Positions 33,991 through 45,003 of a stretch of 64,000 nt of DNA are shown in pieces. Position 1 is the first letter of the stretch. Each line of letters begins with the position of its first letter. Source of the stretch: Ophioderma brevispina (taxonomy: Eukaryota; Echinodermata; Ophiuroidea; Amphilepidida; Ophiodermatidae); the NCBI GenBank assembly GCA_023653785.1, contig JAMKCH010005357.1:1-64000 (forward strand), in the 5' to 3' direction. The position numbers and the translations under genes are program-made. The notes below the pieces were generated by a model that was not told where the DNA came from, did no database searches, and saw only the letters and a program-made list of their open reading frames with translations.

Positions 33991-34196
33991 ATGGTTTTCA
34001 TTTTAGTCCGTACATCGTTTTTAAAAGCTGTTTTATTCCACAACAGACAGCCAATTCACTCACGAGATACCTCGACGAGATGTACATATTAGATTTTTAG
34101 ATATAGATTTAGATTTCCTATAACATTTGATTAAAGGCTGACTCAGAGATTTGTAATATATTATTTTTTGTGAGGTGATTAAAAATTACTTATCAT

Positions 34197-34285
34197 CTAG
34201 AACTAAAGATAGTCACCTAAAACGCTTAATTCCAAAGTTAGAGATGAATCGGATTACTGTGTATAACAAAAATTCCGGTCGAGTT
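34197..34285 (+). repeat. Dispersed repeat R2, copy 1
   Basis: GAACTAAAGATAGTCACC, GAGATGAATCGGATT and ACAAAAATTCCGG match the same blocks at 43475-43610 in order. Confidence 0.65.
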
Positions 34286-34340
34286 GGCATTAGACGGTCG
34301 AGTTGGTTATCCGTCGAGCTGGTATGACTAGTAAAAGGAA

Positions 34341-34392
34341 CTTCTACCGTGATGAACGTTTTTATTTGGGCGTACTCGCATCACGGTAGAAG
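34341..34392. repeat. 14-bp perfect hairpin
   Basis: CTTCTACCGTGATG at 34341-34354 and its exact reverse complement at 34379-34392, with a 24-nt loop. It is preceded by three GTCGAGTTGG-like motifs (34278-34322); the same motif flanks the hAT-like element that starts at 35164. Confidence 0.8.
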
Positions 34393-35163
34393 CACTTCCG
34401 TATACAATAACCTGTAGCAGTGTAAATGAATAGGCTCCAAAGAAAAAGAGTTTTCGCAAATATTCGGAGCTAATAAAATTTGTTTCATATTATCCTCTCT
34501 CGTAAAACAAGGCACACACTTACCTGAGAAGGTCTTTTATCATAATAGATGCATAAAATTAATGATTAGTAATTCTGCGATACAAAATTCAGGGGAAATC
34601 CTTCCATATATAATTGTATAGTCAGAGGTAGAATTTCGTCGCTGTGTGCGAGAATCAGTCCCGATTCCCTGAAATAAATTTTGTGCGAATCATCTAATTC
34701 GCTACTGTGTTAAGTTCTGAAGTTTACGAGAATCAAAATCGATTCACACAAATCGGTTTACGAGAATCTTTGTGAGAATCGATTCTCGGATTCTCCCCGA
34801 AATTCTAGCCTGATAGTTCCACAACAGTGACGACAGCGCGCTGCAGCGGCAATACTAGCGCCATTACTCAACATATGAAAGCAAATTGTAGATGTATATT
34901 TTGTTTATTTCTAAGCCTTTTTTGCAATCACTGTCGATGATTTGTATTATAAGGACATTAGCAACAACTTGGGCGAGTAATTTTATCTGAGTTGTATTGT
35001 GAATTAGTAAATCTACTGCTGCACGTTTCTAAGTACACTCTTCTGCAAACCAAAAATAGAGCGGTCCATAACGAAAACGTCATTCCGATTAAAGAATGCG
35101 TCTGATTTGCTATTTAGGGTTGCATTGCGAACTAGGTATGAAGGTCGACTTGGTTGTCCGTCG
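34393..35163. other. No gene recognised
   Basis: AT-rich. Around 34640-34800 the word GAGAATC and its variants recur about six times (for example GAGAATCGATTCTCGG), a short degenerate repeat patch. Nothing coding. Confidence 0.45.
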
Positions 35164-36149
35164 CAGTGTTGCCAACAAAAATTTCACCTACCCGCGGCAA
35201 AGGGGCGCGCCAAGGTGCGGCAAATGGTCAAAAAGTAGCCCAATTTTTGCACTTGTCGCTTAGCACATGTGAGGGCACTATTTTTACAAAAAAATGCCAT
35301 TTTAGTCTGATTTTTAACTATTTTTTATTTATTTTATATTTATTTTTTATTTATTTATAAAGAATCTATTTTGTTTTTGTTTTCTTTCTTTTTCTTCATT
35401 TTTTTTATTTATTTTTTTCTCTATTCTTTATTTCTTTATTAACACACACTCTTTGCCAAAGTGGTCCTAAAATGATTACTCAAGAAGAAGAATTGCAAAG
35501 ACTCACAAAGAACGGCTATTATAAAAATTCGTAGTCAAAAAAGAAGAAAAAAACGATAAGAGGGTATCTTTGTAGACAGATACTCACGAAGAAGAATGAC
35601 AAAGACTCGCGAAGAAAGACTTAAGAAGACCATTTATATGGTCCTGAGAAGGACACCCGAGTGAGCACCTGATCCCCGTCGTGTAAGGAGCGCATCCTAA
35701 CAACTTTTATAGCAAGGTTTTTGTAATTGCCCCTCTCAACATGTACCAACCCATGGCGGTCACTTTTGTTAAGATAAGTAATTATTGTATACCTGAGTGA
35801 GCAACCTCTTCCCGTTGTGTAAGGAACACAAAGCACTCAGATCACGGGATGAAGTTGAGAGTTTGTTACTATTGTTGCATACAATATATGAGCGAGGTAT
35901 GAGTCCCACTGTCGTGAATGCAGGTAAAGCATTTTCAAAAAGAAGGAAGTGATAATCAATTACGGACCTTTAAGACTTTCTCGGAGCTCGAATAAATGAT
36001 GTATAGAGGATAAAGGATGCACGGGGTGCCGCGCCTTGGGGACTAGAAAAGTAGCCCAATTTGGGGCACCTGAGGCGGCCGGTTTTAGCCGCGGCAGGCA
36101 TGTAAAAAGTAGCAATAATTGGCGGGTAAACCGGGCGTTGGCAACACTG
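35164..36149. mobile_element. hAT-like non-autonomous element, CAGTGTTGCCAAC ends
   Basis: About 986 bp bounded by CAGTGTTGCCAAC at 35164 and GTTGGCAACACTG ending at 36149, a perfect 13-bp inverted repeat. CAG...CTG ends of this form are typical of hAT elements. The flanks GTCCGTCG (left) and GCCTCGTCG (right) could be a decayed 8-bp target duplication. Inside are AT-rich low complexity (35310-35440), a duplicated AGAAGAAT..CAAAGACTC block (35486, 35587) and a duplicated GAGTGAGCA...GTGTAAGGA block (35660, 35795). No transposase frame. Confidence 0.82.
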
Positions 36150-36477
36150 GCCTCGTCGTCAGTTGACGGACCGTCGAGTTGGTATCGATCGATTTGCAAT
36201 CCTTCGAAGTGACTGGATACCCTGCTGGACATGGTGACAGTGTTTGAGCCATCACTTTTGCAACAAAAAATCACCGCTATGAGGTTATGTATGCAGATTT
36301 TTTTTTTAAAAATCCAGCCTGTTTTAGTTTTGTGTTAGTGTTAAATGAATATTATTGTAGAGAGTTGCTTTAATGAAATCTACGTATTCGTTTGATCTTT
36401 TTTTTTTAAAAAAACACATCTTGTACAACGATTCAAGTATTAGTTTTAACGCTAAGAACGTCAAGTGCCCTCATATG
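36150..36477. other. No gene recognised
   Basis: Continues the GTCGAGTTGG motif at 36171, then AT-rich DNA with T and A runs. Confidence 0.45.
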
Positions 36478-36549
36478 TGCACGGCCAGATCATGGTCATA
36501 ATACTTAGTTAAGCAACGTCGGGCCCGGTCAGTTCTTGGATGGGAGCCA
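36478..36549 (+). pseudogene. 5S rRNA-derived fragment (possible SINE3 head)
   Basis: TTAAGCAACGTCGGGCCCGG at 36509-36528, then TCAGTTCTTGGATGGGA, is the conserved internal control region of eukaryotic 5S rRNA (A box, intermediate element, C box). The upstream GCACGGCCAGATCATGGT resembles the 5S 5' end, but the segment that should link the two is shortened. The match stops at GGGAGCC, so it is not a working 5S gene. It is either a 5S pseudogene or the promoter head of a 5S-derived SINE; single occurrence in this window prevents a decision. Confidence 0.85.
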
Positions 36550-37061
36550 AAAGGGACAGATAGGGACAAAACTATCTTTAGTTTGACCACTAATGCCTGT
36601 CTTTAGGACATGTTTTTGTTTATTACTAAGCAACACCCTGCCCGTTAATTTTGAACTTAAAAGATCAATAATTTTACAGTTTCACTTCTTTGTTTCTCTT
36701 ACTTGAAGCGTAGATGCCTTATAGAAGGGAACTCACGTGTCCACAACTTCCTTTTTTTGTTTGTATAGAATTCTTAATTTGGTTCCTTTTTTTTCCAAAT
36801 AGGAGCTAAACAATTACCAAATAGAAAAATCGAATGCTATTAATAAAAAGACTGATATTGTTTAAGTAGATTTTGTTAGGGTTTTAATTTTTTTTGGCAA
36901 TTAATATTCATTTGCGACTTGAACAATGTAATAATCATTTTAATATATGTTACTGAAGCTAATGATGACAAAATAGAAACTGCAACTCTATTAATAAAAA
37001 AACTTTATTTTAAAATTATAGTTGAGGTGTTTTTATTCATAATTTAAAAAAAATTGGGTAC
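36550..37061. other. No gene recognised
   Basis: AT-rich. If the 5S-like head belongs to a SINE, its body would be the first 100-200 bases here; I see no conserved domain I can name. Confidence 0.4.
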
Positions 37062-37410
37062 TTAAAGGAGTGCCGTGTTCCGTCGTCTTGTGGGACCCCC
37101 CGAGTACCAGGAGGAAGTAGTATCGATGTGATTATAAGAGGAAAAGGCCGTATTTTGCATTGTCGTCCTGATATTTGAGCCCTCAAATCCCTTTCAGTCC
37201 CAAAGATATATCAACAAAAAACCGCCGTTTCCGTTTTAGTGGTGAACCATCAATATTAGCGCGTGAATAGGGCTTTGCCAACTATTGCCTCTTACCATCT
37301 AAACCGCAAGTGGTTTCCCACGGTACTTGACTGGGGTGTATGGTGCAAGTGCCAGGCTATCAAATCAAGTAGAGAAAACAAGTCCCTATATAGGAACAAC
37401 CACCTTTTAA
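37062..37410 (-). mobile_element. MITE family M2, copy 1
   Basis: About 349 bp; the reverse complement matches 53245-53591 along its length (for example CTCTACTTGAT, TACCGTGGG, TTGAGGGCTCAAAT, CAGGACGACAAT, ATCGATACTACTTCC). Ends are TTAAAGG...CCTTTTAA. It differs inside from M1 but shares the TTAAAGG terminus. Confidence 0.82.
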
Positions 37411-37534
37411 TATTTAATTTGCAATGTAAAAATAGCTACATTCTATATGTATGTCGTATGTTAATAATTAACCTAATAAGCAAAACCAACACGACACACT
37501 AGGACAAGTGAAACTATGAAAATAAATAGAAAGA

Positions 37535-38505
37535 GAAATAGGAGGAGCAGGATAGGAATAATATGGGCCTTAATAGGAACTCGTTTACCTCCACTACAGA
37601 AAAGGTTTGACACCTTTGGTATGTATTATGGGACCCTTACATCAATGCTAGGTAGGTAGTACTCTCAATTGTGGTAGCACTGTTTCAATAGAGGCCAATT
37701 TAAGTTTTACACAGGGTCAACTTTTAAAAATGCCCCAATAATTGTTGAAATGTGGATGCCATATTGCCATCTAATCATAAGGATTCCAAAAATATAGTTT
37801 GTACACCTACGACCATTGGTTAAGGTTAAAAGGGCATCTAAAATGGTAAAAAAGGTCAATCTCAAGGTGTAAGGGGGTAAACATTAAAAGTTAATGTGAT
37901 TATATTTTAAATACTTCAAATTAGCCGAGGCAGAGGGGATCACACAAAGTATAGTTGATATGTTAAAGGTTTACTTACGGAGATAAGGGTAAAGAAGGTC
38001 AACGCCAATTGGATTATGTTGCCTATGACCATTTTGTCGCGTAAATGTTAACTTACACTACAGATGTACAAATATTCTTATTTGACGCATAAAGCTAGAT
38101 GAACAACTTCTATATTTTCAACAAAATTGGAGCAGCAATTCTGATTTTGACCCCTGTACAAATAGCAATTGGGACCCTTTTTACCATTGTAGCCATTTTT
38201 ATAACTATAACTCCAAAACATTGGTCATAGATGGTACAAACTATACATTTTTGGAATCCTTTATGATAAGACGGACAATATGGCATAATTTCAACATGAT
38301 TCGGAGCATTTTGAAAAGTTGACCCCTGTTGTAAACTTAAATTGGCCCCCTTGAAAAAAGTGACACCACAATTTGAGAGTACTACCTACTAGCGTTGATA
38401 TAGGAGGGTCCATACTAACTACCAAAGGTTCAATTACCTTTTCTGTAGGGGGGGTAAACGATGATGCTTGACCTGGGATCCTAGCTCCTCCACTAAAAGA
38501 AAAGT
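37535..38505. mobile_element. Long fold-back element F3
   Basis: About 970 bp. The left arm (about 37535-37870) and right arm (about 38165-38505) are imperfect reverse complements. Paired blocks include GGAGGAGC / GCTCCTCC, CGTTTACC / GGTAAACG, CTACAGAAAAGGT, ACCTTTGGTA, AGGTAGTACTCTCAA, GCCAATTTAAGTTT, GGGTCAACTTTT and AAGGATTCCAAAAAT. The spacer of about 300 bp has no coding signal. It is the longest-armed fold-back in the window. Confidence 0.85.
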
Positions 38506-39234
38506 TTCTCATGGGGTTAAACAAATGACTTGTACTCTTTCAGGGGAGGGGACTGGGAAGATGACTCTGGGGCTTTTTAGGACACATTCATACTCTCTCC
38601 TTAGAAAGAATGGTAGTCCTGGAACGAAATGCAGCAAAATTGTTGGCTACAATTATGGACGACAAACGCCCCGTCGGTTAATTTAGATGTCGGACTGCTC
38701 TGACACCCAAGAGCCCACGTTTTTCCATTCCCCAGATTCGGGACCGTTACAGCTCACCGCTTTTGCAATGTTGGGTTTTTGCAAGTAGGACAGAATGGCC
38801 CTTCGGCTGCGGCAAATCTTGAAACCAGCTGCTTCAAATTATCGTCTGATTGAGGCAGAAATTACGAATAATTAATAAAACAGTCCTTTTTAAGGAATAC
38901 AAATGTACCAAAAGAAATGTCTGTGTGTGCTTGTGGGTTTAAAAGAGCAAGAGTATAGATATAGATTTGCAAAAATTAGCAAAGTAAACGTTGATGATTA
39001 TGATGATGCTGATAATGGTATTGTCAGTGTGGGTTCCCGTATATCCAGGATGTAGTCCCTCGGGACGTGTTACGGTACTAAAAAAAATACCAGTGAAATC
39101 TATTCTAACTTTTGATACCAAAGGTATACAGATATTCGTGTGATGTTCCTTTTCCTTTGTGTACAATTTTGGTGTATTGTAGTAATTTTCCGAAAGGGAT
39201 TTTAATCATTCCCTATAAATTCGTAGGGCTAAAT
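38506..39234. other. No gene recognised
   Basis: No coding or RNA motif. A GATGATTATGATGATG-type trinucleotide patch is at 38992-39010. Confidence 0.45.
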
Positions 39235-39311
39235 GATGTTTTGCTTGGATGTTATGAAGCAAAATCGCGAAAATGTGGCCCCCCCATTTTGGATCGACCA
39301 ATATTAATTTT
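39235..39311 (+). mobile_element. MITE family M1, internal fragment
   Basis: GATGTTTTGCTTGGATG...GCGAAAATGTGGCCC then CGACCAATATTAATTTT matches the middle of M1 (1588-1658). Both ends are missing. Confidence 0.7.
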
Positions 39312-39384
39312 GAACTCCCACGACCTCACAGCTCTTGGTTAATTCGCAGCTTCGGAGACATTCTCGGTCTTGTTTTAAATTATG

Positions 39385-40367
39385 TTAAGGGTTTGTTTTA
39401 CAAGCAGGGTACCTCTTGGCTGAGCACTACAATGTGACCCATAAAAAACAATGTCAGATTTTTCATTAACTGGACTATTCCAACTTAAAAGGACACAAAA
39501 AGCACTACCTACAGCTGCCAAAAGAAAACCATTTGGAAATGCTTGATGGACTACAAAAATGAACAATAGGTATGGCAATTGCTTAAAATGACTGCTCATT
39601 TGATGAAGGTAATATTTGGAGTAGATTAAGTAAGTCATGAGAACATTTGGGACAACATTAACATTCAGAATAACATTTGATTGCAAGGTAATTCTCACAG
39701 AAATTAAAAGAATGTGACCATTGGGTAACCACGTAGTGTCAATTTGAAAATTTAGTGGAAATTCCGTCAAAAAATGTCCTCTCCATATTTCGGCTAATAA
39801 AGCTTAAACGAAACCCATTACAGATTTGATTTGTGATATTTCTTTAAAAAACTCTAGTTTATGTTATATTGCCATTTGTGTAAACACTTGGGGCTACACA
39901 TAAGGTTTCCGTATCACATGATCAAATGTTCGAAGAACCCAGAGCAAGTGTCCGTCAAAATCTGTCCTTTCCGAAAAACAGAAGTTGACCAACCAATAAA
40001 CAATTTGTTCCTGCCACCACAAGACCTTTCAATCTCTGAATTTTGGAAACCTACTCTTTGAATGATCTATAATACAAAAACATTAATTACATGAAAAATA
40101 ATCAAAGCACTTGTTTTTTCACCCCAACTGTAGAACGAATTGAAGTGTTCTGTCAAAATCTTGTCCTCTCCGAAAAATGTAACATTTCATCAATCTAAAA
40201 TTGTCACAAAGACATGACGCCTCAAAAATTTGGAATTATTACTTTTCTCAACTGGCCTACAAGGTGTAAAAAAAGAGATCAATATTGAAAATAATCATGA
40301 GACTTCATTTTTTCACCCCAAATGAGGGGACAGGCGGCGGTACCCTGATTGTAAAACAAACCCTAAA
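39385..40367. mobile_element. TIR element with ~30-bp inverted repeats
   Basis: Starts TTAAGGGTTTGTTTTACAAG at 39385 and ends with the near-perfect reverse complement, ATTGTAAAACAAACCCTAAA at 40367. Two mismatches occur over about 29 bp, and the pairing includes GGGTACC / GGTACCC. The interior contains three related blocks, CCGTCAAAAAATGTCC (39764), CCGTCAAAATCTGTCC (39951) and CTGTCAAAATCTTGTCC (40152), each followed by CCGAAAAA-like sequence: a decayed tandem repeat of about 190-200 bp. The 131-codon minus frame (39375-39770) crosses the end of the element and is not credible. Confidence 0.82.
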
Positions 40368-40369
40368 GT

Positions 40370-40640
40370 GATATGCCAGATCTTTAAGGTGCATCAATAA
40401 AAGGAGGGGGTCACAGACTTAGTTTTCTGGAAATTTGTCAAAATGTTATACCAAAAAATACACCTTTTTCATTGGTGCATCAGGTGAAACTGCTGTGGGC
40501 GCAGCACCTCTTCGCGTACTACGCCACCAAAACTATAGCGCCCGGGTGCACGCATCATAAAACCCACCAAACAGTGATATGATAGATCTTACGGTTACTG
40601 GCAGTTTTTATCAAGAAAACATTGACGCACTATAGCGAGT
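40370..40640 (+). repeat. Dispersed repeat R3, copy 2
   Basis: Collinear with 33700-33990; it directly abuts the TIR element that ends at 40367. Confidence 0.75.
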
Positions 40641-42119
40641 GCGTAAATATGCAGGCTAAACGATTGCGTAGCTGCAAATAGGTGTGGCGTGCTTGAAGGA
40701 CCTCTATAACCCTCAAAAATGAAGAAAAAAAATCCAATAAAATTAATCCAACTTTTAAGTTCCTAAAAATCTGGCAAAGTACGTAGGTACCCCCAACAGA
40801 GAGAAGGAGAAGTTTCAAGGACAAAAGTGGTGCGATGAAAAACCTAGACATGCTGCGCACAAACAGCCCAATCTTATATGGTACAGGCGTTGAAGAACAC
40901 AGAGATTAGAATATAAACCAAGAGGCGGGCCAAACGCTTGGGTTATTGAATAGGCAAGCAAGCGTAACGATTCTCACAACCTCACGCGCCCCATCAGTGC
41001 TGTTGCGCAACCAAACGGCGTCGTCGGTGTGACAAGAGCCGCACCTCAAATCTGTGCGTCAACACATTAAGTATCAGTTTGAATTTCCCCGTGTTCCATT
41101 TGTCTGATCGACCAATTTTCTGCAATAATTGTTGGACAAAAACCAATAGATGGAAGAAACCAGCCTCTAAAAAGATCCTGCATTCCTATGCACAAAAAAG
41201 TTCCCGATGACCCCGGTTAATTTTGCTTAGGAAAAAAGATATTTGAGTCTGCGTGATAGATGTGGCATCATTTGTTGTTGTTGTTTTGTGTTCACTGCTT
41301 AAGTGTGACGAACGTAAAAATACTCGGTGTGTCTCATAAATATGCATTAGGACTTTCCCATACGATGATACAATAAAGCAATATGTGGGGCCAAAACTAT
41401 GCTAAGGAAGTGCGTACGTTGGTATGGGCCCCTTTTTCATTATAATACTTGTGGTCACCTCGATTTTGGTTACTGCCGTTTGCAGAGAATCCGCCTGTCT
41501 ATCTTTATTAGTCTTGGAATGAAACGGATTGGGACGTATATGAGAAGATTCTACTAAAGGAAACTTTGAAGAGTCAGTCGGCCAATTGGATTCGCTTGTA
41601 TCGTTAGGTGTGGAACGAGAGTAGTTTCATAGCCGAAACTGGCCGTCTTTTTCGGAAAAAACCAAATTAAAATTTGAAAACGGTGTTTTGATGATTGGAG
41701 AATGGAATTAGCACAAAAGTTGGTGGATTTCCCAAGCAAATACTCTCCTTTATGCGGCAGCTATTATAAAACACACAAAAAGCACCATTTGTTCAAAATG
41801 GCTTGCTGCCTTGTCTTTGAAGGGGTAATGTTCTTAATAACCTTATTTGGAACTTTCTCCTTATATACTTTATTACTGCTCACAAAATAGTATTTCATAG
41901 GCTTTAGAACATTCTTACATGTTATATAATATGACTGTACTGTGGGAAAGAGAAATGTCAATTTTTCACACCAAAATCTTGTGTAACACCCCATGGACGG
42001 GCCTGGGTTAGCGGTTCTTCGATTTTCACTGCTGATCAACCCCCGCATTTACAAAAAGAAATAATAATCGGTCCTCGGACCGATGTGTCGCCTGCGCGTC
42101 CGCGGGTTGTAATGATAGG
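40641..42119. other. No gene recognised
   Basis: AT-rich with a mixed-composition part at 40920-41070. No motif supports a gene. Short frames at 41702-41890 and 41764-42048 overlap on opposite strands and have no family match that I recognise. Confidence 0.45.
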
Positions 42120-42530
42120 GCTCATTTGACCTTTGACATTGCATGTGAAACTTTAACTTGGCAAGTGACCTTTGACCTTGGCAGGTGACCTTAACTCTTA
42201 AAAATGAGGGGACCCAATGATTGCACTATGATCCAATTGAACTTCAAATCTTTTCAATTTAGGTCAATTTTACATGTTCAGCAAGAGCTTACAACTTGAC
42301 CCCACATGAACTTGACCTTGGGATGTGAATTGGACCTTGGGATGTGACTTTGACCTCATTAAAATGAGGGGATCAATGTTGCACCTATGGTTCTAAGTTT
42401 GGTTCCGATGTGAACTTCAAATTTCAATGGTAGGTCAATTTTTACAATTTCAGCCTATCTTACCAACTTGACCTCACATGACTTTGACCTTGGTATGTGA
42501 CATTGACCTCATGCAACAATGGGGGATGCC
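42120..42530 (+). repeat. ~165-bp tandem repeat rich in TGACCT half-sites
   Basis: Three diverged units. Markers are AAAATGAGGGGA-type blocks (42199, 42360, 42515), ACTTGACC..ACATG blocks (42293, 42465) and TTGACCTTGG. TGACCTTTGACCT at 42166-42178 reads AGGTCAAAGGTCA on the other strand, a perfect direct repeat of the nuclear-receptor half-site with one base of spacing. Many further single TGACCT sites follow. Confidence 0.75.
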
Positions 42531-42675
42531 AGTTGCATCTGACTGAAGTTTTGTTTAAATCCATAAAGTATGCAGATGCTTACAAGCAAAATGTAACCCT
42601 TTTCAACAACAACAGAATCAAACAACAGACTTACATACAAAGATACAGTGGACAAAGTAATCCTATGGTCTATGC

Positions 42676-42920
42676 ACAAAAGAGTTAACTGGGTCTAAAG
42701 TAGACCTGGTCTAAGTTTAATTTGTGTTTCCACCAGAAAAGACATTTTCCTTACACTGACACGAGGGTATTTGTATTTATTTGAAATTACACATTAAATC
42801 TTTCACTTGCTAGTTTACTTCGAATAGAGAAACGCACCGGTGAATAAACTGTCAATTTGAGGCAAACAAACTAATTTGACTTAGACCAGGTCTAACTTTA
42901 AAACCTGGTCTAACTTTTGT
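42676..42920. mobile_element. Palindromic MITE with AGACCTGGTCT motifs
   Basis: About 245 bp with imperfect 50-bp inverted ends. The left end is ACAAAAGAGTTAACTGGGTC then AAAGTAGACCTGGTCTAAG; the right end carries the reverse complement, AGACCAGGTCTAACTTTAAA then CCTGGTCTAACTTTTGT. No protein. Confidence 0.75.
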
Positions 42921-42983
42921 TGCATACCGGCCCATGTGTCTTCCTGCCTGAGGGCAGGCGACACAAAAAATTGATAAATGATC

Positions 42984-43290
42984 AAAGAATGCCTCTTTAA
43001 TCAGCACACATGATCTTTGACCCAAATTGTGAACACCCCATATGAGGTTTGGGTCAGGGATTGGAGAACATTGGGGATTAAACCAGTTGATTTGAGGCAC
43101 AAGAGGAATTTATATATTTATTTTGAAAGAAAAGAAAGGAAAGTTGTTAATCAGTCCCGGAACTTGACCCAAATCTGTGAACACCCCATATTGTGGGGCA
43201 CAAGGAAATCGATTTTTTTATAAGAATGTCCCTTTAATCTGCCTACTTAAACCTTTGCCCCAAATCTGTGGAAAGGGCCTTGAGTCAGTG
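42984..43290 (+). repeat. Diverged tandem repeat with TTGACCCAAAT..GAACACCCC
   Basis: TTTGACCCAAATTGTGAACA at 43016, TTGACCCAAATCTGTGAACA at 43163 and TTTGCCCCAAATCTGTGGAA at 43253; two are preceded by a block with CTTTAATC.GC. Probably the same repeat domain as 42120-42530. Confidence 0.65.
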
Positions 43291-43474
43291 ATTATTTTTA
43301 GATCCAATAGTGCCAGTTTTCACAGTTTGACCTTTGATTGCATGTGTGAGCTGACCCAATACTGTAGGTGCTCAGGCCAAGAGTCCTTTTGGCCAAATTC
43401 TGTTGTTCTATGTCATTTCTAATTAAAGTCTGATCTAGAGATTCCGAAATATTAAATAATGAAAAATAGTCAAA

Positions 43475-43610
43475 AAACTAAAGATTAGTAACCTTAAAAT
43501 GCACAATTCCGAAATTTGAGATGAATCGGATTGTTCGGTTTGATGCAGTAAACATATGTGTAGTATTCGTTCCCATAGGATACTGTGTATCTATAACAAA
43601 AATTCCGGAT
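43475..43610 (+). repeat. Dispersed repeat R2, copy 2
   Basis: Matches 34197-34285 but has extra sequence (about 43530-43590) between GAGATGAATCGGATT and ACAAAAATTCCGG. Confidence 0.6.
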
Positions 43611-43769
43611 CCAGACTTTTATACCAAAGTTGTGATTTTCTATATAAGGAATTCGATTAAGCTTACAATTTCACACAGTGAATTAGTATAGGACAAGCAT
43701 ATTACATGCAAAAAACACGATTTTTTTGGAAAGTGAGGGCGCCCTTCCCCAGGAAAAACTTGGTCGGGC

Positions 43770-44335
43770 CTTTAAGGGATAGCAGCAATAATGCAAAGAG
43801 AAGAAAAAAGTGTTGGAATTTTTTTTTACTTATAAATCAAAGATACTGTTTAACTCCATATAACTACTCAATGTAGAACAAAACACCAAATATGCAAAAA
43901 TAATATTTATGGATTGGGTTTCTTGACCATTACCACAAAATAGACATACATCTCAAAATCGCACTAAAAAAGATGATTGTGGTTTACACCAGTACCAGAA
44001 AAAAAAACAAAGATAAATATATTTGCGGCTGAGGTCAAACTGACAGGTCATGGGGGAAAAAACCACAAATGACACAAGATACGATGATAATATCTTGATA
44101 TTTACACGGAACGGCTGTTGATCTCCAGTCAGGAATTTTGATATGCCAATAGCAATTACAGACTCAGAGAAAAAGTAATTGCCATTCGTTAACTTTATAA
44201 ACACAGATTTATGCCAACCCAATACAAGGTTATGTTCAGCACATCTAGGCAATGTAACAAAATACACAAATACAATTTTGAGTTTTTTTTTGTTGTTAAC
44301 GGAATTACCAAATTGGCTGGCCTTATCCCTTAAAG
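43770..44335. mobile_element. TIR element R1, copy 2
   Basis: Starts CTTTAAGGGATA at 43770-43781 and ends with the exact reverse complement TATCCCTTAAAG at 44324-44335, giving about 566 bp. Its centre matches 7480-7830. The 140-codon minus frame at 43953-44375 runs out of the element and is not conserved in the other copy, so I do not call it a gene. Confidence 0.75.
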
Positions 44336-44898
44336 CCAAAAATGGCTTTAGAGACCTTGGACTTTGCATGGTCACTTGAAAAACCCCAATAGAATGATCA
44401 CGCTATGAAAGTTTCTGTTCAAATATCAGCTCCCCACACATCAAAGCACAAGAAACATAGCGACAGACAGACAGACAACAACTATTTTTTTAGTCTTATA
44501 ATAGGATAAATGATGGATTCGAAATACCTATATTGCTCTGTAACATCCAATTTCCATTGGCACTTGAGCTATATGTCCTGGTGAAATCTGTGTGTACAAA
44601 ATCCAACCTAGCGGGTTGACTCCAAAGTCGTTCAATCTTGTTTGCCTGGGTACACATATAAAAGAAGAAAGGAAAATTTGATAGTACCCAATGATTCTAA
44701 AGGACATCGCCCAGATTAGGAGAGAAGGAGGCCCTCTATAATAATCATAGTTCTATTTCACCATAATTTTGAGTTGGTGTTTTACAACTACTTATCATGT
44801 ACGCAAGTGGTTTTTAGCCCAAAAATACACTTGTATCAAGTAAAAAAATGAGAAAAACTTGAGAAATTCGGGGGGTTGCGACAATAGCAACCCTGGTA

Positions 44899-45003
44899 GT
44901 CACTAGTGACCTGAGGAATTAATCAGACTTGTACAGAATAAACTGCATAATGATGCAGTTTATTATGTACAAGGATGATGAATCCTAAGGGTCACTAGTG
45001 ACC
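44899..45003. mobile_element. Small palindromic element, GTCACTAGTGAC ends
   Basis: About 105 bp. Both ends carry the self-complementary GTCACTAGTGAC. The centre is a near-perfect hairpin, TTGTACAGAATAAACTGCAT / ATGCAGTTTATTATGTACAA, with an AATG loop. A miniature fold-back element is the simplest reading. Confidence 0.85.

Noticed and set aside
36478..36549. Functional 5S rRNA gene
   Set aside because: The 5' half is shortened and the 3' end missing.
39375..39770. 131-codon minus-strand frame as a membrane protein
   Set aside because: Spans the terminal inverted repeat of a DNA element; no family match.
43953..44375. 140-codon minus-strand frame as a gene
   Set aside because: Not kept in the homologous repeat copy at 7480-7830 and crosses a transposon end.
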